From Maniola hyperantus (Eukaryota > Arthropoda > Insecta > Lepidoptera > Nymphalidae), in assembly GCF_902806685.2 (NCBI RefSeq), contig NC_048550.1, positions 8,165,383-8,229,382 on the forward strand: a stretch of DNA of 64,000 bases, written 5' to 3'. Position 1 is the first letter of the stretch. Each line of letters begins with the position of its first letter. This document shows positions 1-12,012 of the stretch, in pieces. The notes beneath the pieces were generated by a model. It searched no databases and was not told the origin of the DNA. It saw only the letters and a program-made list of their open reading frames with translations. The position numbers were made by a program, and so were the translations under genes.

Positions 1-1000
1 AGCCACTGTTATTAGGGTACCTGTAATGAGCTGTAACTTCTTATAATATTATGTTTTTGTCAGGTTAATATGATATCATTGTAGCGAAAAAGGTATGAGT
101 GTAGGTATACTGTAAATAAAATAATATGTTTAAAATGTGCGTAGTATTATATTATTTAGGTACTCATGTGGTATTATATCATACTTAATATGATTTTGAT
201 TGATTTTTTATTGTATAGCTATTATGAAAAGTAGATATTTCTGACCATTACCAGCTCTTAGTTATAAGATGTGATGTGTGGAAAAAGAGATTAATAATAA
301 AATTAATAAAAAGAGAACCAAACTGCGTGTTTGTATAGAAAGTGCTGTGGAGTGCGCTAGGAAAACTTTTTTTAAAATTAAAAACTTTTTTACCTATTGA
401 TATTTAAAAATTTTACTTATCATTATTACATAAGAACCCTAAGTGAGAAAGGTTAAGAGCATCATGACTTTTTACGCCCCATGTAAGGCATAACTCGAGT
501 CTCGATACCTCATTAACTCATCTATTGTGCACTTAATATAGTAGAAATCTTTCTCCGAACAGTGTAGTCATGCTAAGGTACCATTACAGTACTCGTTAAG
601 GTTTGTTTTTACTCGTTGTAGTTACATAACAAACTGTAATACAGATTCCTCTAAATGTTGTATAGTCTGGTGGCTGCTTTTTCCTGCATGTTTAACAGTG
701 GGAGGGCGGGTGGTGGCACCATACAGATTAGACCTGTTTCAGCGGCTTATAGCAAATTAAGCTTTTGGTTTATTGTACAGATTCTTCTATAAAGTAGAGT
801 ACCTACTTACAAGTACTTTGGTAAAATCAGTTTGTAATCTTAAGATCAGCAATCCCAGCTGTAAGTTTTGAGTTTAGTTGGGAAAGACATGATTATAGCC
901 CTTTCCCTTAAGTGTGAATCTATGATATTAAGAACCTGCATTAAGTATATTTTGTCACCGACGTTTACAACTTTTTAAGTCAAGGACAGCTATAGGTCCA
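1..1000. other. AT-rich intergenic DNA, no gene seen
   Basis: No reading frame with recognisable content on either strand and no clear splice structure. Only scattered short AT-rich motifs are visible. Confidence 0.5.
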
Positions 1001-1170
1001 CTAGCTTATTCAAGCAACTTCGTCCGCGTGGACTACACAAATTTCAAACCCGTGTTTTATCCCCTTAGGGGTTGAACTTTCAAAAATTCATTCTTATCGG
1101 ATGTCTGCGTCATAATAGCTATCTGCATGCCAAATTTCAGCCAGATCCATCCAGTCTTGTGAGAAATTGA
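1001..1170 (-). mobile_element. Helitron-like element, family 2, 5'-truncated
   Basis: On the minus strand it ends in CTAG (1001-1004), preceded by the short palindromic block around CGCGGACGAAGT typical of this family. The body (TTTGAAATTTGTGTAGTCC, ATAGCTATTATGACG) matches copies at 30164-30384, 38189-38396, 47472-47649 and 54203-54458. The 5' part is missing. Confidence 0.6.
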
Positions 1171-1570
1171 AGAAACGACACATCACTGTGACGGAAAACA
1201 ACGTTATTACATTGGTTACTTAAAGGCTTATCAGCACAAGATATATTCCAGTTACCAGACCAGGATTCACTACAGTAATAAACACTTGTAAAACTTGATC
1301 TAATAGATACCCAGCTATATATCTAGTATATACATCTAGTTACGCCGCGCCCTGTACAAGTCGATAGTCATTCAAAACGTGTAATTTCATCGAGAGAAAT
1401 CAAACTCGGTAACCTAGTTAAGTTTCACAGGAAAGAAAATGCTGGGATATCATCCAAGCCCAATAAGTAAAGTAGAAATTACTTGATCGAGCAAGGTAGA
1501 CCAGTTGTCAGTTATGTCCGCGAAAGTTATTGTCGTCACAGACTAAAGATGAACGACACAGGCTACTGAT

Positions 1571-1700
1571 ATAAGTCCCGCAAATTGCTAATGCGCGTGG
1601 CCGCCATTTTAGTGAGGTCAGCACTAGACTGAAGTTTCGAGTTGGTGATATATTTTTATTTCGGGCGGTTCCAGCGGCAATAGCAATTTGCGGGACTTAT
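1571..1700. mobile_element. Small inverted-repeat element (MITE), 130 bp
   Basis: Perfect 20-bp terminal inverted repeats: 1571-1590 reads ATAAGTCCCGCAAATTGCTA and 1681-1700 is its exact reverse complement. There is no coding capacity between them. The superfamily cannot be told from one copy. The flanking stretches 1171-1570 and 1701-2080 show nothing recognisable. Confidence 0.75.
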
Positions 1701-2167
1701 GTTAGGCATCACTCTGTACGAAACTTTATTGTATTTTATGACACAGTTTACTTCTACTCGTATGTAGGTACTAACTGATCGATAGTAGGTCACAACTGTT
1801 TTTTAAACATGAAAAATAAATTATAAGTTCACTGTACCTACTTTCAGAAACGGTGCCTATACCTACGTCATAAGGATTTCTATAATTATGTAAGTTATGA
1901 ATATAAAGCAATTGCAAATATGACAATAACAATACGTTACCGCCTGACAATATTATACAATTATTTAAAGTTCAAATGGCCATCTTACCTAATAAGCAGA
2001 GAGCCTCATACCGAGATAAGCGTTATTTACGGCCTTCGGAAGTGTCTTCAATCGTTAGAAATATAATAGAGGCAAAAATAGTCTAAAGCAGAGGTCGGCA
2101 AGTAATTTTAAGTAGGGTTCGGATACTGCTGAAATTTTTATCGAGGTCTAGAAAAAAAACTCATATA

Positions 2168-2336
2168 GTCCGTACAAAATGACCCCTCAGGCGCCATTTT
2201 AACTCTATGGATCAACTGTCATGTTGAAAGTACGGTTTGTCGAAGGTACCTTTAAAATAAGGACTTAAATCGTACTTTTGACATGAAATTCGACACAAGA
2301 AGTTCAAATAGCGCGTGAGGAGTTAAATTTTACGCG
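2168..2336. mobile_element. MITE nested in the hAT element
   Basis: The left half (CCGTACAAAATGACC, then GCGCCATTTTAA, CTGTCATGTTGAAAGTACGG) and the right half (CGTACTTTTGACATGAAATT, ending in GCGCGTGAGGAG) form imperfect inverted arms of about 65 bp. The same arms border the element at about 60493-61022, so this is a short second member of that family. Confidence 0.6.
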
Positions 2337-2348
2337 TAATAGTGCTTA

Positions 2349-2561
2349 TTAGTTTTTATTTTGCCCCCAAAGTTCTTCAGTGGATGTGGTTTTATACATA
2401 TTATGCAAGGAAATATTATATTCTTGCAAGTCAATCATCTCCATTTGAAGGAAAGGCTTTGATAGACTGAACAACTTTGCAGTCAAGTCATTACACTTTA
2501 CTACAGCAGCAACTTCAAAGAGCAATTTAAGGAAGTTAGACAGCTTATGCAGCTTCCCCAT
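2349..2561 (-). pseudogene. Possible hAT transposase remnant
   Basis: A 70-codon frame inside the hAT element. Its pattern (GKLHKLSNFLKLL, then KCNDLTAKLFSLSKPFLQME) resembles the part of Charlie-type hAT transposases that follows the LNxLNxxLQG region. This is a weak by-eye likeness; the frame has no start context or catalytic residues. It may simply be an open stretch. Confidence 0.3.
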
Positions 2562-2692
2562 TTCTGCATAGTCTTCTTACAGCAAATTCGTTCTTAAGAC
2601 CCTACGGTTAAAATTAAAAATATTGAGCGGTCCATAGTTTGACCGTCCGTGGTCTGAAAACGGTCCGCCTGTTGCCGACCCCTGGTCTAAAG

Positions 2693-3681
2693 TATTGTCC
2701 CGCTGTGTTAGTCATGTACGCTTTTCAAGATCCGCTATCAAATTTCAACTTTGTGCCGTTTGTTGCGAAACTGTCCTTTTATCTACAATTTAGGTTATTT
2801 ATTGAGGATCGTTTTGTGTCGTTTTAATTTAAGTGCAAGCCTTATGTAAGCAAATATGGATGTCGAGGACAAAAGGCTTGCTAAATAAAGGTTAGATGGG
2901 TTGCATAGATCAGAGGGAGATGAGAGAGACCTGTTGTAAAAGAGAACTTTTCACCGACATTATAGTGATCACTGCACGATGCCAGTAGGGTGTCGCTTTT
3001 TTGGTAACGACACCACCGTTAACGTTCGAATTTCAAATGAATTTTCCACGCTGCGCATAAAATGGACTTTTTCACGCAGATTTCGAAGCACAAGGAAAGC
3101 TTTTCTGAGCCAGTGAAATGTGAGATATTATTTGTGTACCTACTTACTACAACACCTGTAACTCAAATGGCTTCAATTCGGCATTCTTCTTCTGGACCTA
3201 CATTCCAAACTCAAGAGATTGTATCGGTACCAGTTTATAAGATATTTTGTATTTTGTATATCATTATCCTTGGCACATAGCTAAGGATTTATTGCTCTCA
3301 ACCATCATCGAGAAAGGGCGTACCAAATGGACTACTCAAGGTCGAAATGCAGGTTGGTTAGTTTGTGGGCCCAACCATAGTCGTAATAAAACATTGCTTA
3401 ATAATATTCCCAGATATTTCGTACCGGCAATGTGAAGCAATAATAATATTAATATTATACTAGCTGCAAGTACCGAATACCGATACTTACGGACATTAAA
3501 CGATGCGAATGTTTTAGGACACCGTCCAATTAGGTAGGTATTTATTTATTGTTAAGAAGAACCGTTGGGTTATTAATAACTGTTAACAAGACTTTTAGTG
3601 CAGTAATACTATATTATGTATGATATACGAGGAAAAACTGTGAATTAAAAACTAAGTATATCGTTTCTAACTTATTGATCA
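2693..3681. other. Intergenic DNA, no gene seen
   Basis: Contains frames of 60-70 codons at 3062-3280 and 3247-3435 with no recognisable content, no conserved motif and no supporting splice sites. They are treated as chance open frames. Confidence 0.4.
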
Positions 3682-3888
3682 CTAGATGTAGATCATGCCC
3701 GCGACTTAATCCGTGTGGATTTAGGTTTTTACAAATCCCGTGGGAACTCTTTGATTTTCCCGCCTATGTCCTTCCCCGGGGTGCAAGCTATATCTGTACC
3801 AAATTTCGTCAAAAACGGTTGAACGGATGGGCCGTGAAAGGCTAGCAGACAGACAGACACACTTTCGCATTTATAATATTAGTATGGA
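3682..3888 (-). mobile_element. Helitron-like element, family 1, full length
   Basis: Read on the minus strand it begins TCCATACTAATATTATAAAT, preceded by A (3888 to 3887 is the TC), runs through GCGAAAGTGTGTCTGTCTG and a GGCCCATCCGTTCAACCG block, and ends CTAG at 3685-3682, followed by T. A 5'-TC end, a CTRR-3' end, insertion between A and T, and no target duplication are the Helitron signature; this sequence is abundant in Lepidoptera (Lep1 type). The 3' hairpin is degenerate here (ACACGGATTAAGT). Confidence 0.75.
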
Positions 3889-4974
3889 TAAATTGAAATA
3901 CAATTATTGAAATATTAATTTTTCGCAATCCTTCAAAATACAAAATTATTTTCATTTAATTAATTAGATATTAGTAGATTAATTAATTATTTTAATTAAT
4001 TAGATTTTCAGTTATCTACGTAGGAAAAATATGTTCAAAACAAGGACACAAACGTTGAAAGTGCAGTGAGATAATATCTTGCGACTACTCGTACGCCACG
4101 TAGGTAGGTACCTACATTTTGAAAGATAATAAAAATTATCAAAATCAAAAATACGGAACTTAGGAAACCCGAGTTGGTTTTACTCTTGATGATTTTTAAA
4201 TGAAACAGGTAGTGAAAAGGTCAGACGGCTGGCCTCTCAAGGCTAGTGTACAATTGTTATAATACAGGCTAATACTCTCCCTTGTTCCGTTACTAAACTA
4301 TGTATCTTCTACATCGAGATTATTTTGTTGTATTTATAGCTACAGTAAATAGTAGTACTCACCTAGTCATAATATTTATAAATGCCTTGTTTATAATGAT
4401 AACGAGTGAGCTTTTGACCGACATGAGTTCACGACAATACTAGGTATGTAAATCCTTGGGAACAAGGGGGTAAGAGAACTTTACCTTAGAATTATTATAC
4501 ACGTCTATATGAAAGAAACATCGATATAACAGTTGAGTCTAACAACTATGCCACCTAAGCGAAATTCCAAGGGGATCCTTAAAAAAATAGTAATAGATAA
4601 ATCTTAAATTAAATGAATGCTGTATTCGATGGGCCTATTCTTAGAAAAATCATTTACAAAATAGTTTAAAAAAATCGTAGCGTAAACCTGTTGCATATTT
4701 TCCATGCTCCAACAGTAATATTCTGTAGATAGGTACATACATATAGTTACCTACTGAAGGTCGGTCGTTCTGTCGAAGGGAGATTGTCAGGTTATGTTCC
4801 AATAAGCAGCTTAGCCAATAATACTTTGTCAATAAATAGGTAGGCACTTCAGTGTATCATGTGTCTTAGTAACATATTATGTCGGAAATCATGTATTGAG
4901 TACTTTAATATTATATAACTTTTTCGTATGTTATTCTTAATGATAAAATAATTCGGTTATTTGGTTATACTATT
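3889..4974. other. Intergenic DNA, no gene seen
   Basis: Very AT-rich, with repeated TAATTAATTA blocks near 3950-4010. A 65-codon minus frame at 4650-4847 has no recognisable content. Confidence 0.4.
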
Positions 4975-5170
4975 AATAGTGTGAATGTGAAAGCGGGTCA
5001 GTCTGTCTATCTGTTACCTTTCACGGTATCCCGCTTAACCGATTTCGACGAACTTTGGTAGATACGGATAAAGATTGCATCCCGGAAACGGACGTATGCT
5101 TTACATCCCGGATAATCAAACAATTCCCTAGGGATTTTTTTAAATCGATGCGGATGAAGTCACGGATTTA
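4975..5170 (+). mobile_element. Degenerate Helitron-like element, family 1
   Basis: Ordered but decayed family-1 blocks: TGTGAATGTGAAAGCGGGTC, TTTCACGGTATCCCGCTTAA, GATTGCATCCCGGAAACGG, then a 3' block GATGCGGATGAAGTCACGG. The exact ends are lost. Confidence 0.5.
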
Positions 5171-8100
5171 CATTTAATTGTATTCAAGTCCTATTAAACT
5201 ATACTAGGAGACAATCCTAAAATAGAGGACAGCCTTTGTTATTATTATTAGAGACTTGTCAATATAGTTAGGTATATTTTACATGGGAAAAGCGTGTAGG
5301 TAGTGGATATGCAAGGAGTAAAAGACGTGTGTATGTAGGTAATAGAAATTTGTACGTGCCATACGCTACACACGAATACAATTAATAGGTATGGGTATGG
5401 TGCTATAGATTATTGCAAAATTAGTCTTAACAAATGGCTCCCCGTTTCGCAGTGCACCATTAAGGAAGAGAGGTATTAATGAGACGTTCGTTTATCTAAC
5501 GACTGGTCTACGACCCACGCAGGAGATAGCTTTCGGAATTTCATTCATGGCTAGCGAATACCGGTAAATGTGCCTGCAAGGAGTAAGGGATTGCGTGCGT
5601 ATAATTGTGTAATTTAAAATAAACTCCTTTGAATTTATTGTACTGAGAATACTAAGTGATGCAGAAGCTCTACATTTGTAAAATATTTAAACTAAAAATG
5701 CGGTATGAAAGGTATTTTGAGTTGAGCTATTTAAAATGGGAGTAACTTTCAAACTTTGAAATTGTGGAATGTGTCAGATAGGTATCAATTTTCTTTATTC
5801 CCTGATTCTGTCCTTTTAGCTTTCTAGAAGAGTTGGGCTAAGCGTTGATATGAGTCTTTTATTTTTTCTTGTATATATCGTGTATTCTTAAAAAATAATT
5901 TTGAATAAATCAAATTTAGGTAGGTACCTATAAGTTTATTTGGTAAAATTTTCCTGGTTTTCATACGAGCTTAGTATTTTACGCATTGCTGTTAGGTTTT
6001 CTATTTGGCAATTCATTTATTCAAAAAGGTACATAAACGACAATGTTCACGTGGGTTGCATACAACATATACAAATTACAATTGATGTGACCTCCACTAT
6101 CTAATGGATCACACTGTCGCAGCTTCACGGGCTTTCTAGCGACATCTGCAGAGATGAAACACTAGATAAGGTTTTCCTGGGAATTTAGCAATTATTCTAT
6201 GACTAGCTTTTCGTTTCGTCGATAAATCGTCTTACAAAGACTTGTTCAACAAGTTTGTCCAATGACGTTTAATAAGCTTCATTCATTTTTGAAATGTCGT
6301 GACACCAAGTTTTATTTGAATAAAGCAGAATTTCTCTCCATGCACACTAATATTACACAAGGGTAAGTTTTTAAGTTTGAATATAGGGGGTAATCGTCAA
6401 AACTAATAATCCGATTCTGAAAATTCTTTCAGTGTAATAATATCCTCGAGATGCTATAATTTATATCACGCGGACGAAGTGGCAGGCCGATGCTAGGGTA
6501 GGCTAAATAATCTTAATTAATTATTATTTTTACGTTGTTTTGAACCAGTCAGCGTTAGATTATTTTGACGATTCAAAAGTTTATTTTGATAAAAATCTTT
6601 GCATTTCTATTTATCCTAGTAAAATTACAGTAAAACACATTTTAACATAATATTGTTACAGCAACTACATTTAGCCTATGGCAATATAGCGCTCGGTTGG
6701 GGAGGACACGACTATCCACTTAGTAGCTGCCTTTGACAAACACCAGTTACTTACTTGCTTGACAAAGCTACTTGAATCAGGAGCTCAGTCTTGCATATGC
6801 AAAATGGCTTGTTACTTGTTGCTTGAAGTAGTTTAATTAAGTCGTGTAGTTGTTGCACACGGAGAATTAACTTAAGTACTAACACTGTATGTACCACAAA
6901 ATTAATGTGTGTTTAGAAAAATAGGGTTTCTTTGCTCTATTAATTCTGGATTAATCCGCCATAACTTAATTTGATTACCTAATACCGATCCCATTTTACG
7001 CTAGAGATTAGCCTTGAAAGCAATTAATTCCTACATTCTAATTATATGATAGTGTAAATTAGGTTTTTCTTACACTTTTATTTGGCTGTCACTACAAAAT
7101 ATAATATACATAAGTAATTTTATTGAAAAGGCACTCAACACATTTTGTTACTATAAAGTGTCTAAATAATATTAGAGCAATAGATCAGGACCTAAGTAGC
7201 AACCCCTTATTACCACCAGTAACCACGATAAAGGAGCCTGAGAGAGACAAATGCGACAGAATCTATTTTCAGATATCTACTGCAAAGTATAATCATATGA
7301 ATATAATACCTAAAATGTACTATTAAGTATTATGTAGTTTAATTTGAGATCTGTTTTAAACAGTAAGATAAGTTTTATAGTCTCTATGCAGCGCTATAAA
7401 TATATCATAATAATATTATTGAACAATAAACGTAAAATTATGACTGAATTACATTGAATCGGATAATATTTTCACGTTGCCTTATCTCAGTATCTCTCGC
7501 AATACTCATGAATACAGACAATTATTCAAGTAATATCGCATTCTATAGCCTCAGATATAAATTAGTAAGAGTAATAGGCAGGTACTGAATGTTGTAAGGT
7601 TCAATCAATTTCAATTTCCATTTTGAAGCTTAGAATCTTGGAATGCTTCTCAGTTTATTGGTAGGTGTTGATCTTATCAGTGTCAAGATATCTTAGTAAG
7701 TATTATATTCAGTGAGGAATGTTTATTGTTATATTTTGCTAGCAAAACCTTGTTCACGTATAGTTTAATCATTTCACATAAATTTTTTAATCTTAGGTTT
7801 TTGGGGTGGAAATTCAATTCGAACTTCGAGCTTTCGAACAAATTTCGTGAAGGGCCTGAACTGGTGATTCTTAATAATGTCCATCAGAAGATTTATTTGA
7901 ATTTGAAAAAGGTAGGCAGGTAATCGTGTTCTGTCCGGTTCCTTTATTAAGAATCATGGTCCTGGCGAAATTCCAGTCACGAATTGAACAGCTGTTTTCA
8001 TCGTCTTCTATCAGTGGTCATTTTGGGGATCGTCTAGAATGTGTAAGGATTGGGTACTCTAAACTGGTCAGACCATCTTGCCGGTGAGCAGCGTTTGCTC

Positions 8101-9346
8101 TCTTGGCCTCAGCGCTTTCTCTAGGCTATCGCTTCTACGCCTTGATGTTTTTTTTGTGATGTGATGAAATACGGTAGTGATATTCACTAAACAATTTTAA
8201 ATACGAGTACATATCAAATACAAGATGATGCCCGCGACTTCATCGTATGTATATTTTATTTATTATATGGGCTGTTCCATCAAAGATACACCGCTTGTCT
8301 TTTCTTAAGAAAAGATATGGAGATACCTTTCACAAAATTCGATAGTTATTCTGATATTCATAAGAATTGAAGTGGTTTTGTTTTGAAGAATTCGGTGAAG
8401 TATGCGCGTGCACAGCATGTGACAACCGGTTCAGCGGCATACTTTGACATTACTTTTACTTTTCTAAAAAAATATGTATAAATTAATTATTTATTAATTA
8501 ATATAAAAGAAAACAAGTTTTAACAGATATCTACAAATAAATTCCATTTGAAGGGATATATTGATAGTAATTACTTTTTTATTTCCTTTAGCGCTACGAC
8601 TCTTTGGCCAGCTCTTATTTGTTTTACTAATCTTAGCAGAAAATAACCTTGTACCTACCTTAGCAAAGTAGCAATGGTTTTACTTTTAAATAATTTTCAT
8701 TCGGTGGAATTATTTTTTCTTCACGGAAAGTGATTTTCAATTTTCGCACTTACAATCGTTTGCTACATTAATTGGACTGGATGTTTTTCTCTCTTTAAAT
8801 TATAACACGAAATGAATCGAGTTCTCGCTCGTACTCTTTAGCGTCTTACCTCTGGTCGATGACCATGCGAAATGTGATTTTTCACAAGTTACTTTAATTA
8901 ATAATGTAAGTATTACATAAATGTTAAGGCATTTAACGTGTTTTTCACATTGTACTCGTGTACTCCATCTCTACTTCTGTCATTCCTCCCAAGACTTTAG
9001 GTATCAACTACGTTTCCGTGACGTCAGTAAATAAATTTTTGTTTCTTGTATGTAACTTAATTGAGCGTGTAATTGATAAGTAACCTTATTCTATGCTATA
9101 ATTAAAACAAACAATACAGCCTACCCGTGAACGCATTTTGCGAGCATTGTTTTGGTAAAACAATTTGTCATAAAGTTTCACTTGACCTGCCGTAAGCCGT
9201 GAACTTTCCAAAACTTACAATGACAGGAAATTAGCTAAATATAGTAACTATTACCAAAACACAGCCCAAATTAGGTACGTATATTGTTAAAAATGAATGG
9301 CAGAGTCCTTAACCTTTGAACATTATTTTTGCAACATAAAACTTGT
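5171..9346. other. Long intergenic stretch with decayed repeats only
   Basis: No exon or RNA gene was found. A decayed Helitron-like piece lies at about 6385-6505 (blocks TCCGATTCTGAAAATTC and CACGCGGACGAAGTGG) and a short 3'-end piece at about 8224-8255 (GATGATGCCCGCGACTTCAT). Frames at 7123-7326 and 7726-7923 have no recognisable content. Confidence 0.4.
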
Positions 9347-9456
9347 TCAAGTCAAGAGTGAATAGGCATCTTCTAGGCAAGCGCGCTCCATCTTAGGCTG
9401 CATCATCACTTGCCACCAGGTCTGATTGCAGCCAAGCGTAAATTATAAATTAAAAA
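9347..9456 (+). mobile_element. LINE 3'-end fragment (ORF C-terminus plus 3' UTR)
   Basis: About 9347-9400 translates as FKSRVNRHLLGKRAPS followed by a stop, a form typical of the very C-terminus of non-LTR retrotransposon polyproteins. The short 3' UTR then reads GGCTGCATCATCACTTGCC and CCAGGTCTGATTGCAGCC before an A-rich tail. A second copy lies at about 61893-62045. Confidence 0.6.
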
Positions 9457-9689
9457 AAACCTACCTACCAAGTATCTATGGCAAAAAAGATAAGTATCAG
9501 ATAAATATTTGTATCCAATGTTTTTTTTGTTTTCTATACTAATAATAATTAGTATTACGAAGAAGTAAAATTTGTAAGTTCGTATGTAATAGTGTAAGGA
9601 GTAATTCTATAATGATCCGATTCTGAAAATTCTTTTACAAATAGATATACCTATCTGGCTACATTATCCGAGACCAAGACATCCCGAAT

Positions 9690-10032
9690 TTTATTTTTAT
9701 TTTTATTTAGATACAAGTTAGCCCTTAACTGCAATCTCACCTGGTGGTAAGTGACGATGCAGTCTAAGATGGAAGTGGGCTGATCAGGAAGAGGTATGGC
9801 AGTTTTTAATAAACCCATGCCCTTTCGGTTTCTACACGGCATCGTACCGGAACGCTAAATCGCTTGGCGGCACGGCCTTGCCGGTGGGGTGGTAATTAGC
9901 CACGGCTGAAACCTCCCACCAGACCAGACAAGAAATTTAGAAATTATAAAATTCCAAATCCCTGCCAGAAATCGAACCCGGGACCTCCCACTAATAAGAC
10001 CACAGCGCTTAAACCTGCGCCAGGGAGGCCGA
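9690..10032 (-). mobile_element. tRNA-derived SINE, family 1, full length
   Basis: Read on the minus strand: a tRNA-like head with an A box around TGGCGCAGGTT and a B box in GGGTTCGATTTC, then a body containing GCCAAGCGATTTAGCGTTCC, then a 3' segment TTAGACTGCATCGTCACTTA and CAGGTGAGATTGCAG, ending in an A-rich tail (AAATAAAAATAAAAAT). It is too long for a tRNA and has no proper acceptor stem. Its 3' segment matches the LINE 3' UTRs at 9400 and 61950. A partial copy lies at 46312-46445 and a diverged plus-strand copy at 31205-31465. Confidence 0.8.
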
Positions 10033-10504
10033 CTTTTTTACCACTATACTACCGCCACATACATATTATATCTGTTTTTCTGTTAACCAATAAAGGCTAA
10101 CGCAATGAGTTCTTTAAAATCTAAACAGAAACCTCTTAATATCTTTTAGCCGCACTCATTAGGTGATGTAACTTTGAATGTCATTGTATGTATTTTAGTC
10201 ACAAAGTCACAACTCACGACCTAAGAACACGATTTATGTTGATTTTCGTTTTCTATGTCATTCCACTGTACTTGAGAATTTCGATTCGGTAAAGGTTTGA
10301 ATAAGGGAAATGTCAGAGTCAATGTATCAATGTGTGAGGTAAAAGCCTCCTCTATTATTGAGGGTCTCAAACTATAGTCATAAAATACGTACTATTATTA
10401 TTAAATAAATAGAGCTTAGATACAAGCTACTTTAATTCGAGGTAAGTAACAATCAATTAGGTGAATAATCATTTACACTATTAAGAAAATTACAGCTGTA
10501 GGAA

Positions 10505-10692
10505 TAGCAAATGTGTCTGTCTGCAAGCTTTTCACGGCCCATCCGTGTACCCGTTTTTGATGAAATTTGGTACAGAGATAGCTTGCATCCCGGGGAAGGA
10601 CATAGGCTACTTTTGATCTCGGAAAATCAATGAGTTCCCACGGGATTTTTAAAACCTAAATCCACGCGGACGAAGTCGCGGGCATCAGCTAG
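10505..10692 (+). mobile_element. Helitron-like element, family 1, 5'-truncated
   Basis: Runs from about GTGTCTGTCTGCAAGC through TTTCACGGCCCATCCGTG and GAGTTCCCACGGGATTTTTA to the 3' end CACGCGGACGAAGTCGCGGG, CATCAG, CTAG (10689-10692), followed by T. The inverted CGCG...CGCG block just before the end is the Helitron 3' hairpin. Confidence 0.7.
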
Positions 10693-10933
10693 TATCATAT
10701 AATGCATGCAATTTAAATTTAATAACAGCCAAATTGTACGTTTTGTCCATTGAAATGTAAGTACTTATTTAAGCTAACATTGAAGATTCAAGAGCATTGA
10801 TTTCGGTACGTAACTGTACCGTCAAATTACTACCCGAGATGGACTGACGCCCTATAATGCTGGAGCGGTAAGATACCAATCACTAACTGTTCTTTCTTTG
10901 ACCATGAGATGAACTCACTGTTAATTGCTATTC

Positions 10934-11148
10934 ACTAGATGATGCTCGCGACTTCGTCTGCGTAGATTTAGGTTTAAAATCGCGTGGAAACTTTGATTTT
11001 CCGGGATGAAATGTAGCCTATGTCACTACCTACGTCTTTGACTAGGTCTATTCATGAAAAAAACACGCCGGTCGATTCGTTCATCCGTTACGATAATATG
11101 ATTGAAACATAAACCACAACACACTCAAATTTATAATATGGGTAATGA
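10934..11148 (-). mobile_element. Helitron-like element, family 1, full length
   Basis: CTAG at 10934-10937 and TC at 11147-11148 on the minus strand mark both ends, with family-1 body blocks between them. Its 5' part is more diverged than the copies at 3682 or 29238. Confidence 0.65.
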
Positions 11149-12002
11149 TTACGCCTCTGCGCGGAAAATAATATTATTATTTAATTTGGCTATTTCATAG
11201 GAATCTTGTGAAGTTTACTATACTATTTTCGTTATTACGTTATTAGTCTAAAATGCCTACGGTAGATATTAATAGTGCCTCCAGACCACTGTGCCTAATT
11301 ATACCCTTAGTTAGGTAAAAATATAAAACCACAATGTTGCAAAGATAAGCCTAACGATTTTAAAGTACTTAAAGGATCCCAAAATGATCATTCCCGAGAA
11401 ATAAGGGCAGACGGTCGGCAAAAACGTAAATCTAATTCCACAAGCCCGCTGCGGCTGCCGCGCCTGTTGCTAGAATTTCGCAACTATAACGGAGAATGCT
11501 CTGGCGAATATCACAACTGCTGGCACGTCCCAGATCCAACATTAACAGCACAATCACGAATTCTGCCCACGAGGCACTTCATCATAGATAAGCTTCATTC
11601 AGTATGTGATGTAGAGAACATTCCTGTAAACCGTTAAGTTAGACCTAATCACAACATTGATGCACGTAAGCTTCAAATTGAATAAGGATAACCCGATGAA
11701 CAGTTGAGAAACATTTATCTTGAACGTCTACAATAAAACATTCCGACGAATTAGAACCTCCTCCTTTTTTTGAACTCGGTTAAAAAGAAAATAATGATAT
11801 AAATTATAGGTAATAGGATTTAGTCGTCTTACAAATGTAGCTAAGTCTGTTGTACACAATCTCTAAAACGAACTAAAATAATTACTGTAAACATGTCTAA
11901 ATGTATTGCTATTCCTTTCATCTTCCATAATGCTCCCTGCGAAAAAGGAGAGCATTCGATTTAGACCTGTCATTTTAATACACAAGAAATTACTGTAAAT
12001 AT
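11149..12002. other. Intergenic DNA with a MITE fragment
   Basis: About 11855-11975 (CACAATCTCTAAAACGAACT ... TGCTATTCCTTTC ... GATTTAGACCTGTC) is a decayed copy of the inverted-repeat element at 31524-31683. Nothing else is recognised. Confidence 0.45.
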
Positions 12003-12012
12003 TTTATTTTAT

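Larger units (their letters stand above)
2089..2684. mobile_element. Non-autonomous hAT element (Charlie-like termini)
   Basis: Termini are CAGAGGTCGGCAA at the left and TTGCCGACCCCTG at the right, an imperfect inverted pair. Both sides are flanked by the same 8 bp, GTCTAAAG (2081-2088 and 2685-2692). An 8-bp duplication resembling nTCTAGAn and ends of the form CAGnGGTCGGCAA are hallmarks of hAT elements of the Charlie group. The element is far too short for a full transposase. It contains an inserted MITE at about 2168-2336. Confidence 0.82.
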
